DNA of 42,809 bases from Pseudomonadota bacterium (GCA_018819925.1 JAHJPG010000036.1:1-42809), one strand, 5' to 3'; positions 25,611-35,784 are shown, numbered from the stretch's first letter. Made by a program: numbers and translations. Notes: generated by a model not told the origin, from the letters alone.

Positions 25611-26294
25611 ATGGGCGTGTTCAACAGACTGCGTGATATCATAGGATCAAACATCAACGCCATGCTGGACCGGGCCGAAGACCCGCAAAAGCTCATACGG
25701 CTGATGATCGTGGAGATGGAAGATACCTTGGCCGAGGTTAAGGCGGCCTGCGCCGGAGCCATGGCCCAGCGGGCCAAAATGCAGCGGGAGTTGGAGGCGG
25801 TGCGCCAGCGGAGTGCCGCTTGGGGCGAAAAGGCCCAGTTGGCCGTGGACAAGGGCCGCGAAGACCTGGCCCGGGAGGCCCTCAGGGCCCGGCGGGAGTT
25901 CCGCTCCCGGGAGTTGGAGGTGGACCAGGAGTTGGCCGCCCAACAGGCCCTGGTGGAGCAGTATCATGCGGATATCGCCCAGCTGGACCAGAAGCTGGCC
26001 GCAGTGCGCGAGAAGCAGCGCATCCTGCTGGAGCGCCACAAGCTGGCCCGCTACAGCAAGAAGGCCCGGGGAAACTCGGCCCGGGCCGACTCTGCCGAGG
26101 TGATAATGCGTTTCGAGCAGTTCGAAAACCGGGTGGAGCGCCTGGAGGCCGAGGCCGAGATTGCCGGCATGAGCCGCCGCCCCAACTTGGAGCAGGAGTT
26201 CGACCGCCTGGCGGGCGACGATGAGATCGAGGACGAACTGAAGGCTCTCAAGGAGTCCAAGCAGGCGCCAACCCCCAGACCGGAGCAGGGCTAG
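25611..26294 (+). CDS. pspA: Phage-shock protein A
   Basis: PspA is a peripheral inner-membrane protein of the PspA/Vipp1/ESCRT-III superfamily that both inhibits PspF and coats damaged membrane. The 227-residue product begins with the amphipathic helix region MGVFNRLRDIIGSNINAML and the family block DPQKLIRLMIVEMEDTLAEVK. Long coiled-coil helices (about 30-190) follow, then a short Gln/Pro tail. ATG 25611 has GGAGG at 25599-25603. It is the first gene of pspABC. Confidence 0.95.
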   Translation: MGVFNRLRDIIGSNINAMLDRAEDPQKLIRLMIVEMEDTLAEVKAACAGAMAQRAKMQRELEAVRQRSAAWGEKAQLAVDKGREDLAREALRARREFRSRELEVDQELAAQQALVEQYHADIAQLDQKLAAVREKQRILLERHKLARYSKKARGNSARADSAEVIMRFEQFENRVERLEAEAEIAGMSRRPNLEQEFDRLAGDDEIEDELKALKESKQAPTPRPEQG

Positions 26295-26316
26295 CCCCCG
26301 CCCCTAAGGAGCGACA

Positions 26317-26559
26317 GTGCCCGGCGTCATCAGCGCAATTTTGGCCTTCATCCTATTGGCCCTGACCCTGGTGGGCGGGGTAGCGGTGGTAATCGTGCGC
26401 ATCATCAAGGGCTCCAGGGGACGACAAACCGCCCAAGCCGACGAGGAAGAAGCCCGTCTGATCCAGGACCTGCACAAAAGCCTTCAGCGCATGGACCAAC
26501 GCATCGAGGCCCTGGAGACCATACTCTTGGAAAAAGAAATAAAGGAGCCTCCGGCATGA
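26317..26559 (+). CDS. pspB: Phage-shock protein B
   Basis: A small inner-membrane protein of 80 residues. One membrane helix (ISAILAFILLALTLVGGVAVVIVRI, about 5-29) is followed by a charged cytoplasmic coiled coil (ARLIQDLHKSLQRMDQRIEA) that in homologues contacts PspA and PspC. The GTG at 26317 is preceded by AAGGAG at 26306-26311. Its stop overlaps the ATG of pspC, so the two are translationally coupled. Confidence 0.87.
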   Translation: MPGVISAILAFILLALTLVGGVAVVIVRIIKGSRGRQTAQADEEEARLIQDLHKSLQRMDQRIEALETILLEKEIKEPPA

Positions 26560-26945
26560 AGATTTTTACCAATTTTGGCCGACGCGGCCTCTACCGCTCC
26601 CGGCGGGGGGTGTTGTTGGGGGTCTGCCGCGGCTTGGCTGAATACTTCGACTTCTCGGTGGCCTGGGTGCGCATCATCACCGTGGCCGCCTTCATTTTCA
26701 CCGGCTTCTGGCCGGTTGGCATGCTCTACGTAATCCTGGCCCTGGTCATGAAGCCGGCCCCGGTGCTGCCTCCCCAGAGCGAGGACGAGGAGGAGTTTTA
26801 CCACTCCTACGCCGACAGCCGCAAGATGGCCCTGGGCCGCCTGAAGCGCACCTATGACACCATGGAGCGCCGTCTGCGGCGAGTGGAAGACGTGGTCACC
26901 TCCCGCGACTTCGACTGGGAGCAGAGGGCCAAGGGCCGGCCCTAA
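26556..26945 (+). CDS. pspC: Phage-shock protein C
   Basis: PspC is an inner-membrane stress sensor that binds PspA. The PspC domain fills residues 10-70: LYRSRRGVLLGVCRGLAEYF, then a hydrophobic helix (VRIITVAAFIFTGFWPVGMLYVILALVM). The C-terminal 55 residues are charged and coiled-coil-like (LKRTYDTMERRLRRVEDVV), as in proteobacterial PspC. The ATGA overlap with pspB supports coordinated synthesis. Thirteen nucleotides separate its stop from the convergent histidine kinase, with no hairpin seen. Confidence 0.92.
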   Translation: MKIFTNFGRRGLYRSRRGVLLGVCRGLAEYFDFSVAWVRIITVAAFIFTGFWPVGMLYVILALVMKPAPVLPPQSEDEEEFYHSYADSRKMALGRLKRTYDTMERRLRRVEDVVTSRDFDWEQRAKGRP

Positions 26946-26957
26946 ACTCCACCCCCC

Positions 26958-29900
26958 TCATTGGTCCTGGGCCGGCTCTTCTTGGGGCCGGTCCAGAATT
27001 TCGCGCACCGTGCGCAAGAGGGCGTCCAGCCGGTAAGGTTTGGTGATGAAACCCCGGGCTCCGGCGCCAAGCACCTCGCCGCGTTTGTCGCCGCCCGCAT
27101 AGCCGGTGGCCACCATCACGTTGGCGTTGGGGTCCAGCGCAAGCATCCGCTGCAGGCAGCGGTCGCCGCCCATGCCCGGCATGCCCAGGTCCAAGATCAC
27201 CAGATCCACCTTGCCGGGCGTTTGGCTAAACAGCTCCAGGGCCCCCTCCCCGCTGTCGGCGGTGAGCACGCTGTAGCCCTGCTGCTCCAGCACGTCGCGC
27301 ACCACCTCCAAAATCGCCTCTTCGTCATCCACCAACAGGACGGTTTCCCTGCCCCCGGTCACCGGGCCGGCGGCCGGGGCTTCCGCGCTCATGGCCGCGG
27401 CCTTTTCTTCCCGCGAGGGCAGGTAGATGGTGAAGCAGGTGCCCTGGCCCGGGGCGCTGTCGCAGGAGATGTAGCCTCCGTGGCTCTCCACGATGCCGTA
27501 CACCGTAAACAGCCCCAGGCCGGTGCCGGCCCCCACATCCTTGGTGGTATAGAAGGGCTCGAACACGTGGCGCACCGTCTCGTTGTCCATTCCCTGGCCG
27601 TCGTCCTTCACTTCCAGGCGAGCGTAGCGCCCCGGCTCCAGGCCGGGATGGGTGCGGCAGAACTCGGCGTCCAACTCCACATCGGCGGTGGAGATGGCCA
27701 GAACCCCGCCTTGGGGCATGGCGTCGCGGGCGTTGGTGGCCAGGTTCATTAATACCTGCTCCAACTGGTTGGGGTCGCCGCTGATGGCCCTTAGCTCCGG
27801 GGCCAGGGCCACCTCCATCTTGATCATCTTGGGGATGATTCGCTCCAGGATGTTCACCGCCTGGGTCACCTCCCGGTTCAAATCCACCGGCCGCAGCTCG
27901 GTCTCGGCCTTGCGGCCGAAGGTCAACAATCGGCGCACCAACTCCGCCGCCCGGCCCACGGCCGCGTCCACCTCGTTTAGGTACTTGCGGCTGGTGGGGT
28001 CGGGGTCAGGCTTTTGGGCCAAAAGCTGCACGTAGCCGCTGACCCCTTGCAAAATATTGTTGAAGTCGTGGGCGATGCCGCTGGCCAGGTTGCCCACCGC
28101 CTCCATCTTTTGGGCCTGGATCAGGCGATCCTGCAACTCCTTCAGCTCCCGCTCGGCCTCCAGGCGCTGGGTGATCTCCCGGCCGGAACCGCTGACATAG
28201 GGAACGCCGTCCTTGGCCACCAACAGATTGCGGTATTCCACGAAATGGGAGGAGCCGTCCTTGGCCACCAGCAGGGAGACCCCCTCGGCCTGCCCATCCT
28301 GGCGCAACGGCTTCAGGTAATTCTTCTCAAAGTAATAACGGTCCTGGCGGCGAAGAAAATCGCTAATGGGCTGGCCCAGCAGCTCTTCGCGGCTGTAGCC
28401 CAGCAGGCGTACCACCGCCTGATTCACCGAGAGCATTCGGCCCTTTTCATCATGGGTGTAGATAAGGTCGCTGATGCTGTCGAACAGGTGCCTGAAACGT
28501 TCCTCGGACTCCTGCAAGGCGGCCTGGGCCCTTTTGCGTTCCGCGCTTGTTAGCGCCTGGGCCACCTGGTCGGCAATGCCACCCACGAAGGCCAGCTCGT
28601 CCTCGCTCCAGGAATGGGCCCCGCTGGTGTGCTCCAGGCACACCAGGCCCACCATCCTGCCCCTGAGACGAACCGCCGAGCCCAACAAGGCGCCCACCTC
28701 GTTGGGCTCCAGGTAGGAGAAGCGCAGGTCCGCGGTGCGGGCGTCCAGGTACACGTCGTCGGCGTCCACCGCCCGCTCGGCCTCCAAGGCGGCTATGAAC
28801 GAGGGGGCGTCGGACACCGCCATTTCCATGCCGTTCTCGTGGCGGCCCAAGCTGGCCCGGTAGAGGTCGCTGGCCACCAGATGGGTGTGGTTCCGGTTGA
28901 ACAGCCAGATGGCCGACCGATCCACCTCCAGGGCCTCGGTGCATAGCTCGTTTATTCGGCGGGCGGCCTCCTGAAAATCCCCCTCCACAAGGGGAGCCAT
29001 GCTGGCAACCTGGACGATGGCCGCCTGCTGGCGCTCCACCCGGTTCAGACGGGAAGTGCGCTCCTCCTCGGCCTTCTTGCCCTCGGTGATGTCGCGGAAA
29101 AACACCTGCAAGGCCGGCCGGCCCTCCCAGTCCACCACCCGGGTGGCCAACTCCATCCATTTTAGCCGGCCGTCCTTGGTGAAGATGCGATAGGGCAAAA
29201 CCTCCGAGTAGCTCTGGCCGGAGATGCGCCGCTCGTAGCCCTCCATCAGGGTGCTGATGTCCTCGGGATGCACGAACATCTCCGGCTCCCGGCCCACCAC
29301 CTCCTCGGGCTCCCAGCCCAACACGTCCTTGACCGCCGAGTTGGCGAACACGCAGATCTTGTCCTGCAACACCGCTATCAGTTCGGTGGCCTGCTCCACC
29401 AGGTTGCGGTAACGGGCCTCGGAGTGTTGCAGGCGGCTCTGCATGGACTTCTGGTGGGTGAGATCGCTGGCCACCAGGAGCACCCCCCGGGAGGGGTCGC
29501 CCCGCTCCACCGGCGAGCTGCTTATTAACAGGGGAACCTGCCTTTGCTCGCTGTTGGTGATGATCACTTCCTCCCCCTGAACCCGGCCGGCCATCAACTC
29601 GGCCAAAAAGCTGCGCGCGGCGCGGGGGCCCACCAGGAAGGGGCGGAACAGATCCTTCACCTTCAGACCGCACAAGACCGTGGGGTGGGTGTAGCCCAAC
29701 AGGGAGGCCAGGGGAAGGTTGGCCCATGCGATGCGCTCCGCCTGAAGATGGGCCAGGCCCACCGGCACCGCCTGCACCGTGGCCTGGTAGAGGGTGCGCG
29801 GGCTCACCACCTTGCCGTAGCGGCTGGCCCCCCAGTAGAAGGCCAAGGCCATGGGGGCCACCGCCAGGTTGGCCATGGCTGGAAAGCGAGGGCCTTCCAT

Positions 29901-30485
29901 GGCCATGAGCCCCTGGGCCAGGGCCTGCAAGCCCATGGTGACCACCCCCGCCGTCACCAAGAGCTTTTTCTCCGCCTTGGCGTCGGGGTCGTTCTCCTCC
30001 CGGGCATCCCGAGCCAAGTGGACCAGAATCACGGAGAGGAAGATGAAGCTATAGGCCAAAAAGGCCTGGAACCAGGGGTTGAAGTTGGCCGCCCCCTGGG
30101 GAACTCCGTACAGGCGCACGCCTATCCACTGAGGCTCCAGCAGCGCCGCCAGGTAAAAACACAAGGGCGGGCCATAAAGCCACAGGCGGTCGCGCCAGCT
30201 CACCGGCCGTATGAGCACCAGGATGACCTCGCCGACAAAACCGGTGGGCAGCAGAAACAAAAAGCTCAACCAACGGTAAAACTGGAACACCGTGGAGGGG
30301 GCGAAGGTGATGGCCGAGTAGCTGATGAAGACGTCGAAAAAGGCCCAAGCCACGGACCAGATCAGCCAACGCTGGATGGTGCCAGTGCGGGGATTGTCCG
30401 GGGCATGCCGCCCCAGGTAGATGATCAGGGCCAGGCCATAGCCCATGGTGAAGGCAAGGTTGGCCAGGTAGTAAGTTTCGAACAT
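26958..30485 (-). CDS. Membrane hybrid histidine kinase (7TM-PAS-PAS-GAF-PAS-HisKA-HATPase-REC)
   Basis: An 1175-residue hybrid sensor kinase. About seven hydrophobic segments occupy residues 1-225. PAS domains follow at about 235-345 and 365-480 (the latter with an [17 protein letters not shown] end), GAF at about 500-660 and a third PAS at about 670-790. The HisKA domain has its phospho-acceptor in [14 protein letters not shown] near 815. The HATPase domain has [19 protein letters not shown] and [14 protein letters not shown]. The REC domain ([11 protein letters not shown] near 1050) has the phospho-Asp in [11 protein letters not shown]. No response-regulator or output gene is adjacent, so the signal and target are unknown. 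The ribosome site is weak. Confidence 0.88.
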   Translation of the reverse strand: MFETYYLANLAFTMGYGLALIIYLGRHAPDNPRTGTIQRWLIWSVAWAFFDVFISYSAITFAPSTVFQFYRWLSFLFLLPTGFVGEVILVLIRPVSWRDRLWLYGPPLCFYLAALLEPQWIGVRLYGVPQGAANFNPWFQAFLAYSFIFLSVILVHLARDAREENDPDAKAEKKLLVTAGVVTMGLQALAQGLMAMEGPRFPAMANLAVAPMALAFYWGASRYGKVVSPRTLYQATVQAVPVGLAHLQAERIAWANLPLASLLGYTHPTVLCGLKVKDLFRPFLVGPRAARSFLAELMAGRVQGEEVIITNSEQRQVPLLISSSPVERGDPSRGVLLVASDLTHQKSMQSRLQHSEARYRNLVEQATELIAVLQDKICVFANSAVKDVLGWEPEEVVGREPEMFVHPEDISTLMEGYERRISGQSYSEVLPYRIFTKDGRLKWMELATRVVDWEGRPALQVFFRDITEGKKAEEERTSRLNRVERQQAAIVQVASMAPLVEGDFQEAARRINELCTEALEVDRSAIWLFNRNHTHLVASDLYRASLGRHENGMEMAVSDAPSFIAALEAERAVDADDVYLDARTADLRFSYLEPNEVGALLGSAVRLRGRMVGLVCLEHTSGAHSWSEDELAFVGGIADQVAQALTSAERKRAQAALQESEERFRHLFDSISDLIYTHDEKGRMLSVNQAVVRLLGYSREELLGQPISDFLRRQDRYYFEKNYLKPLRQDGQAEGVSLLVAKDGSSHFVEYRNLLVAKDGVPYVSGSGREITQRLEAERELKELQDRLIQAQKMEAVGNLASGIAHDFNNILQGVSGYVQLLAQKPDPDPTSRKYLNEVDAAVGRAAELVRRLLTFGRKAETELRPVDLNREVTQAVNILERIIPKMIKMEVALAPELRAISGDPNQLEQVLMNLATNARDAMPQGGVLAISTADVELDAEFCRTHPGLEPGRYARLEVKDDGQGMDNETVRHVFEPFYTTKDVGAGTGLGLFTVYGIVESHGGYISCDSAPGQGTCFTIYLPSREEKAAAMSAEAPAAGPVTGGRETVLLVDDEEAILEVVRDVLEQQGYSVLTADSGEGALELFSQTPGKVDLVILDLGMPGMGGDRCLQRMLALDPNANVMVATGYAGGDKRGEVLGAGARGFITKPYRLDALLRTVREILDRPQEEPAQDQ

Positions 30486-30763
30486 CAGCTATCCCGTGCA
30501 GGCCGGTGATCCCGGGCCCCCGGGCGAGGCTGGCTCCCTGGATGGGGCCGGACCCTTATCGCCAAATCTCTACCGAGGGGCAGGCCAAAAGCTGGGCAGC
30601 ATCTTAGCAGGAACCTATTTGCGGGTAAAGCCGCCAGGCAGGGCAACTCGGGCTCCCCGGGCGCGGTGCGCCCCTTGATGGGGTTTGCTTGCAAAACAAG
30701 GCCGCTCCAGGCCGGGCGCGGCCCACAGCCGAATCAACCTCCCGCCGCCGGCCTGGGCGTCAA
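30486..30763. other. Intergenic gap between the hybrid kinase and iorB
   Basis: No credible gene. It is GC-rich with a small hairpin GGCCG-ggcg-CGGCC (30710-30723) that could form beyond the iorB stop. It should contain the kinase promoter; no convincing -35/-10 pair is seen. Confidence 0.4.
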
Positions 30764-31330
30764 TCAAACCTCGGCGGCAGCCTGGGCGCCCAGGGCCAGC
30801 AGCTCGCGGTTGGCACGGGCCCTGGCCGGGGGCTGGCCCTGGCATATGGCCCGCTCCAACTCCCCGGGCCTCACCGGCAGGGCTCCGGCGGCGGCCGCCG
30901 CGCCCAAGAGCACCACGTTGGCTCCCTTGGCGGTGCCGGCCTGGCCGGCCAGGGCCGTGGCCGGCACGGTGAGCACCCGGGCCCCGAAGGAGGCCAGGGC
31001 CTTTTTGGCCTTGGGCGATAGGAAATCCAGGTCCGGGGCGTTGACCACCAGCCAGCCCTTGGGGAGCAGGTAGCCCAGGTTGCGCACCGCCTCGCCGGGG
31101 TCCAGGGCCAAGACCAGATCGGCCTGGCCCTGGCTCACCAGAGGACCGCTGAAGGGCCCAGCCTTGAGGTGGCTGACCACCGCTCCTCCCCGTTGGGCCA
31201 TGCCATGCACCTCGCTGATGAGGATGGCCCCCGCCTTATGCTCCACCGCCGAAGCCAGGGCCCGGCTGACGAACAGCACTCCCTGGCCGCCCACTCCGGC
31301 CACCACCGCCTGCCACTTGAGCCGGCTCAT
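30764..31330 (-). CDS. iorB: Indolepyruvate ferredoxin oxidoreductase, beta subunit
   Basis: The gamma-type small subunit of the 2-oxoacid:ferredoxin oxidoreductase, which with IorA oxidatively decarboxylates aryl pyruvates to aryl-acetyl-CoA. The 188 residues show AGVGGQGVLFVSRALASA near 10-27, EVHGMAQRGGAVVSHL near 43-58 and the C-terminal helical part. ATG 31330 overlaps the iorA stop (ATGA), so translation is coupled to iorA; an in-frame upstream extension to 31399 lies inside iorA and is not used. It is the last gene of the iorAB pair. Confidence 0.93.
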   Translation of the reverse strand: MSRLKWQAVVAGVGGQGVLFVSRALASAVEHKAGAILISEVHGMAQRGGAVVSHLKAGPFSGPLVSQGQADLVLALDPGEAVRNLGYLLPKGWLVVNAPDLDFLSPKAKKALASFGARVLTVPATALAGQAGTAKGANVVLLGAAAAAGALPVRPGELERAICQGQPPARARANRELLALGAQAAAEV

Positions 31331-33411
31331 TTTTGCTCCTCCAGCGGGGCGATGGCCCCCTGGGCGCAGACCTCGACGCACAGGCCGCAGTCCACGCACC
31401 AGCCCCGGTCGATGCTGATGTATCCCTGCGCGTCGCGTGCCAGGGCGGGGCAGGCGAACCAGGTGCTACACAGCCCGCAGGCGGTGCAGGCCCCGGCCGG
31501 CTCCAGAGCCATGGTGCCCGTGGGGCACACCGCCGCGCACAGGCGGCAGCCGGTGCACTTGGCCTCATCAACCTTGATCTTGCCCTTGCCGGTGCGCCTC
31601 AGGGCCCCGGCCGGGCAGATGGCCACGCAGCGGCCGCAGTCGGCGCAGGGGTTTTCCTTGGGCCTAAAGCTGGTCTTCGCCGGCGCGGCCTGGCCCTTGA
31701 CCTCCACCTTGCGGGGGCTGGGCACCGCGTCGGTCGGACGCTGGGCGGCGCAGGCGTGGCGGGCGATGATAACCGCCACCGAGCCCTCGGGCCCCTGACA
31801 CCAGCGCCAGGCCTTTTTCAGGGTCTTTTGCAGCCCCCCCATGTCATAGGGGTCCAGCTCGGTGAGCCAGCGCACCCCGCAGCCCTCCACCAGTTTCTTG
31901 AGCTCCACCGCCTGGCCGGGGTGGCCGTCGGCGGTTAGCCCGCTCTCGGGTGTGGGCTGCATCCCGGTCATGGAGGTTGTCTCGTTGTCCAGGATCACCA
32001 ACACGAAGCGGGCCCCGTTGTACACCGCGTTGATAAGGCCGGTGGTCCCAGAGTGAAAGAAGGTGCTGTCGCCGATGGTGGCCACCACCGGGGTGGCATC
32101 CTTGCCTTGGTTCAGGCCGCGGCTCAGGGCGGAGGCGAAGGTCACCGCCGCGCCCATGTCGTGGCAGGTGTCCACCGCTCCCTGGTTCATGCCCAGGGTG
32201 TAGCAGCCGATGTCGCTGGGATATATCCCGGTGGGCAGGGCCCGGCGCAGGCTGAAAAACACCGCCCGATGGGAGCAGCCGGGGCAGAGGTTGGGGCGGC
32301 GCATGGGCGGCTGGTCGGGCACGGTCAAAACCTTGCCCCTGGGGCGGGGCGCCTTCAGCTTGGCCTGGCCCAGGGCCCTCTCCAGCACCTCGCCCAACAC
32401 TTCGGGGGTCAGTTCCCCGGCGCTGGGCACGTGGCCCGAGGCCCGACCCCACAGCCTGTCCCGGTTGGGAGCCAAAAGCTCCAGCACCGGCTCGGTCTCT
32501 TCCAGAACCAATACATTGCGGCAGCCCGCGATCAGTTCGCTCACCGGACCGATGGGCAGGGGATAGGGCGCGGCGGTCTGCAAAAAGGGCACCTTGCCCT
32601 CGGCCACCGGCAAGCCCAGCTCGTCCAAGACGTCCCGGGCCAAGGCCGCAGCCATCCCGGAGGCCAGGATGCCCAGGGGGGCCCGGGGCCGGAGAGGGGC
32701 GTGCCACTGGTTCAGGCTCTTGCTCTTGCTCACGTAATCCTGAATCTTGGTCAGCTTGGCATTGAGGGCGTGGTGCAGGGCCAGGCGCATCTTGGGGATG
32801 GCCGCCCAGCGGAAGGGGTCACGCCCAAACACCGGGATTCGCTCCAACTCCTTGGGTTCGCGCAGGTTCAGGTTTTGCCGGCCGTGACACACCCTGAGGG
32901 TGGGCCGGATCATCACCGGAATCTGGAAGCGCTCGCTCAGCGCGAAAGCCGGGCCCACCAGGTCCCGGGCCATGGCCGGGCTGTCGGGGTCAAACACCGG
33001 CAGCTTGGCAAAGTGGGCCAGCAGGCGGCTGTCCTGCTCGGTCTGGGAGGAGTGGGGGCCGGGGTCGTCGGCGCTGATGATTATCATGCCCCCGATCACC
33101 CCGATGTAGGCCGCGCTCATCACCGGGTCCAGGGCCACGTTGAGCCCCACCATCTTCATGGCCACGGCGGAGCGCTGGCCGGTGTAGGCCGCAGCCAGGG
33201 CCACCTCCACCGCCACCTTCTCGTTCACCGACCACTCGCAGTAGGGCGGGTGCTGCATCTCGGCCCCGTAGTGGACCACCGAGGGCAATATCTCGCTGCT
33301 GGGGGTGCCGGGATAGGCGGTCATCACCGCCACCCCGTTCTCCACCAGACCCCGTCCCAGGGCCTGGTTGCCCATCAATATCTCTTTGCGCACTTTGGCG
33401 TTGGAACTCAC
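31327..33411 (-). CDS. iorA: Indolepyruvate ferredoxin oxidoreductase, alpha subunit, with four 4Fe-4S motifs
   Basis: The catalytic TPP subunit, 694 residues from GTG 33411, which has AGGA at the right spacing. An ATG at 33438 lacks a ribosome site. The N-terminal pyrimidine domain has AVMTAYPGTPSSEIL near 28-42 and ADDPGPHSSQTEQDSR. The TPP domain has CPGCSHRAVF, GDSTFFHSGTTGLINAVYNG and LDNETTSMTG. The C-terminus has four cysteine motifs: C589/592/595/599, C619/622/625/629, C642/645/648/654 and C672/675/678/682. The last two are the canonical IorA ferredoxin domain; the first two appear to be an added dicluster module of about 45 residues. Confidence 0.93.
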   Translation of the reverse strand: MSSNAKVRKEILMGNQALGRGLVENGVAVMTAYPGTPSSEILPSVVHYGAEMQHPPYCEWSVNEKVAVEVALAAAYTGQRSAVAMKMVGLNVALDPVMSAAYIGVIGGMIIISADDPGPHSSQTEQDSRLLAHFAKLPVFDPDSPAMARDLVGPAFALSERFQIPVMIRPTLRVCHGRQNLNLREPKELERIPVFGRDPFRWAAIPKMRLALHHALNAKLTKIQDYVSKSKSLNQWHAPLRPRAPLGILASGMAAALARDVLDELGLPVAEGKVPFLQTAAPYPLPIGPVSELIAGCRNVLVLEETEPVLELLAPNRDRLWGRASGHVPSAGELTPEVLGEVLERALGQAKLKAPRPRGKVLTVPDQPPMRRPNLCPGCSHRAVFFSLRRALPTGIYPSDIGCYTLGMNQGAVDTCHDMGAAVTFASALSRGLNQGKDATPVVATIGDSTFFHSGTTGLINAVYNGARFVLVILDNETTSMTGMQPTPESGLTADGHPGQAVELKKLVEGCGVRWLTELDPYDMGGLQKTLKKAWRWCQGPEGSVAVIIARHACAAQRPTDAVPSPRKVEVKGQAAPAKTSFRPKENPCADCGRCVAICPAGALRRTGKGKIKVDEAKCTGCRLCAAVCPTGTMALEPAGACTACGLCSTWFACPALARDAQGYISIDRGWCVDCGLCVEVCAQGAIAPLEEQK

Positions 33412-33496
33412 GCGTATCCTCGCTGAGTGGTTTTGCATGCAAGGCCCATAAAATAACCCGGCGCGGGGCCGGGCGCAAGGACATGGGCCGGGGGGT

Positions 33497-35668
33497 TTAT
33501 TTGCTGTCATACACCGCCGAGCCGTCCCAGTCCGGGGGCGGCGGGTCGGCGGCAAAGGCGGCGGTGCGCCGGGCCAGGACCTGGGCCGCCTGGTCCGAGG
33601 GCCGCTCCCCGGCCAGGGCGGCGAAGGCCTGGGCCGCCCCTGGCCAGTCGCGCTCCCGGTACAGGGCGAAAGCCGCCTCCCAGCGATCGCAATATTCCAG
33701 GGCCGCAGGGTCCGGGGCCAGCTCCGGAAGGTCGCCCAGCAGGCCTACCAGCTCGTAGATCAAGGTGGGCTCGCTGGTGCCCTTGGGCTCCACCTGGTCC
33801 ACGGTGCGCCACACGAAGCCCTCCCCGGCCGCCCGGCGCACCGCCTGGCTGGCCAGGATTTGGGTGCCGTAGACCTTGTTTAGCCCCTCCAGGCGCGAGG
33901 CCAGGTTCACCGCCGCGCCCAGGGCGGTGTAGTCCATGCGCTGGGCCGCGCCCACGTTGCCCACGATGACCTCCCCGGTGTGCAGGCCCAGGCGGGTGTG
34001 CATGATGGGCTGGCCCGCCTCCTGCCAAGCCTGGTCCATCTGTTGGCTGTGCCGCCGGCACAAAAGGGCCGCCCGGCAGGCGTGGGCCGCGTGCTCGGCA
34101 TCGGCCAGGGGCGCGTTCCAAAAGGCCATGATGGCGTCGCCGATGAATTTGTCGATGGTGCCCTGGTTGGCCTGTATTTCCTCGCACAGGCCGGAGAAGT
34201 AGGCCGAGGCCTTGAGCATGAGCGCCTCGGGGTCCATGTGCTCGGCCATGTCGGTGAAGTTCGCCACGTCGGAGAACATCAGGGTGAGCACCCGCTTCTC
34301 GCCGCCCAGGCCCTGCTCCTTGCCCGAGAACACCAATTGGCGCACCAGATCCACCGGCACATAGCGGGAAAAAGTCCTGAGGGTGGTCTTCATGGTGGCC
34401 ACGCTCTGGGTGAGGCGGTGGATCTCGCTGATGTGGGAGTCGATGGCCGGGGTGGGCTCCAGTTGCAGGTTGCGCATCGCCTTGGTTTCGGCCACCACCT
34501 GGCCCAGGGGCCGGGAGATGCGCCGGGCGATGATCACCACCAGGGGGACGGACGCAAGCATGATGAGCAGAGAGATAAGAAGGCTGCGCAGGTTGCTCTG
34601 GATGATGGGGCCCATGAGCTCGTCCAGGGGGGTGAGCACGGCCACGTAGTTCCACTGGCCCTGAAAGTCCTTTATCCGCTCCACCCCGGCGGCGTACTCG
34701 CGGCCCTTCACCTCGAAGTTGAGCAACTGCTCCTTGGCCTGGGGATCGAAAAGGCGGCTCAGTTCACCCAACAGGGGATTGCCCAGGTTGTCCAGAGTGG
34801 CCAAGCCCAAGACCTCTTTGCCGTCTTGGCGGGCGACCTTCACGATCTGTTTGGCCTGGGGGTAGGCCACCAGCCTCCGCTGGCTGTCGAAAACCACGGT
34901 AAGGCCCGAGTCGCCTACCTTGTGGGAAGCCGTGAACTCGCACAGGGTGCGGGCGGAGACGTCCACCCCCAGCACTCCTCCCTTCGGGGCGGGAGCGAAG
35001 CGGTAGGCCAGGGTCATTCCCGGCTCCCGCAGGCTGTCGAAGACGTAGTAGTTGGTGCCGTATACCCGTCCCGCCTCCTGGGCCAGCTTGTACCAGGGCC
35101 GCCCCCGGGGGTCGTAGGCGGGGGCGCTCAGGCTCCAGGCTGAGAGCTGCCGCTTTTGCTCGTCCAAAAAGCGCCAGGTCACGATGCGGGGGCCGCCGGG
35201 GTTCTGAATTATGCTGCGCACCCCGTACATGGCCCCCGGCGGGGCCTTTATATCCTCGCGCGCCTTTGGGGCCAGTTGGCCCAGGCGCACCACCTGGAAG
35301 AAATGGCCGTCGTCATAGCCCAGGTAAATGCCGAAAAATTGGGGGTGGCTGGCCAGGGCCTTGATGAACAGGCCCTCGAGGGAGTGGCCTTCATCCACGG
35401 GCGGGTGTTTTATGCCCGGATGTTCGGCCGAAAGGACCACAAAGGAGCGGGCCTTGGAGAAGAATTCGGTCAACTGGCCGGTGAACTGGCCCACGATGTC
35501 GTGCATCAGCCGCCGAGAAGCCATCATGGCCCGGTCACTGCTGGTTCGGTAGTTGTACCAGGTGATGCTCCCGGCCACCGCGATCATGAGCAGCAGGAAT
35601 ATGGTGAGGATGTTCAGGGACAGAGGGTAGCGCCGGCGGCGCTTGGAGGGAGCATCTTGCTGGACCAT
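33497..35668 (-). CDS. Cache-HAMP class III adenylate/guanylate cyclase
   Basis: A 723-residue membrane receptor cyclase. The first membrane helix (about 16-36) and the second (about 360-385) flank a large periplasmic dCache-type sensor with YDPRGRPWYKLAQEAGRVYG near 165-184. A HAMP linker follows (RRISRPLGQVVAETKAMRN). The catalytic domain from about 445 has LTLMFSDVANFTDMAE with the first metal Asp, GDAIMAFWNAP with the second, and GLHTGEVIVGNVG and YTALGAAVNLASRLE. It probably makes cAMP; the substrate-selecting residues were not resolved. ATG 35668 is preferred to GTG 35674 because of GAGAGG spacing. It lies between iorA and livK in the same direction. Confidence 0.9.
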   Translation of the reverse strand: MVQQDAPSKRRRRYPLSLNILTIFLLLMIAVAGSITWYNYRTSSDRAMMASRRLMHDIVGQFTGQLTEFFSKARSFVVLSAEHPGIKHPPVDEGHSLEGLFIKALASHPQFFGIYLGYDDGHFFQVVRLGQLAPKAREDIKAPPGAMYGVRSIIQNPGGPRIVTWRFLDEQKRQLSAWSLSAPAYDPRGRPWYKLAQEAGRVYGTNYYVFDSLREPGMTLAYRFAPAPKGGVLGVDVSARTLCEFTASHKVGDSGLTVVFDSQRRLVAYPQAKQIVKVARQDGKEVLGLATLDNLGNPLLGELSRLFDPQAKEQLLNFEVKGREYAAGVERIKDFQGQWNYVAVLTPLDELMGPIIQSNLRSLLISLLIMLASVPLVVIIARRISRPLGQVVAETKAMRNLQLEPTPAIDSHISEIHRLTQSVATMKTTLRTFSRYVPVDLVRQLVFSGKEQGLGGEKRVLTLMFSDVANFTDMAEHMDPEALMLKASAYFSGLCEEIQANQGTIDKFIGDAIMAFWNAPLADAEHAAHACRAALLCRRHSQQMDQAWQEAGQPIMHTRLGLHTGEVIVGNVGAAQRMDYTALGAAVNLASRLEGLNKVYGTQILASQAVRRAAGEGFVWRTVDQVEPKGTSEPTLIYELVGLLGDLPELAPDPAALEYCDRWEAAFALYRERDWPGAAQAFAALAGERPSDQAAQVLARRTAAFAADPPPPDWDGSAVYDSK

Positions 35669-35741
35669 GGACACCTCTCAGTAACTGCCATGGACCCAAG
35701 ATTAACCCGGCGAACGAGCGGCGGGCAAGCTCTGTAAGGAG

Positions 35742-35778
35742 CCAGGGCGGCGCGGGGAGGCTCCCCGCGCCGCCCTGG
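35742..35778 (-). terminator. GC-rich hairpin ending the liv-paaK operon
   Basis: A perfect 17-bp stem (35742-35758 with 35762-35778) and a minimal loop lie 7 nt beyond the livK stop. No T tract follows on the minus strand, so it may protect the mRNA end as well as terminate. Confidence 0.6.
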
Positions 35779-35784
35779 GGTTAG

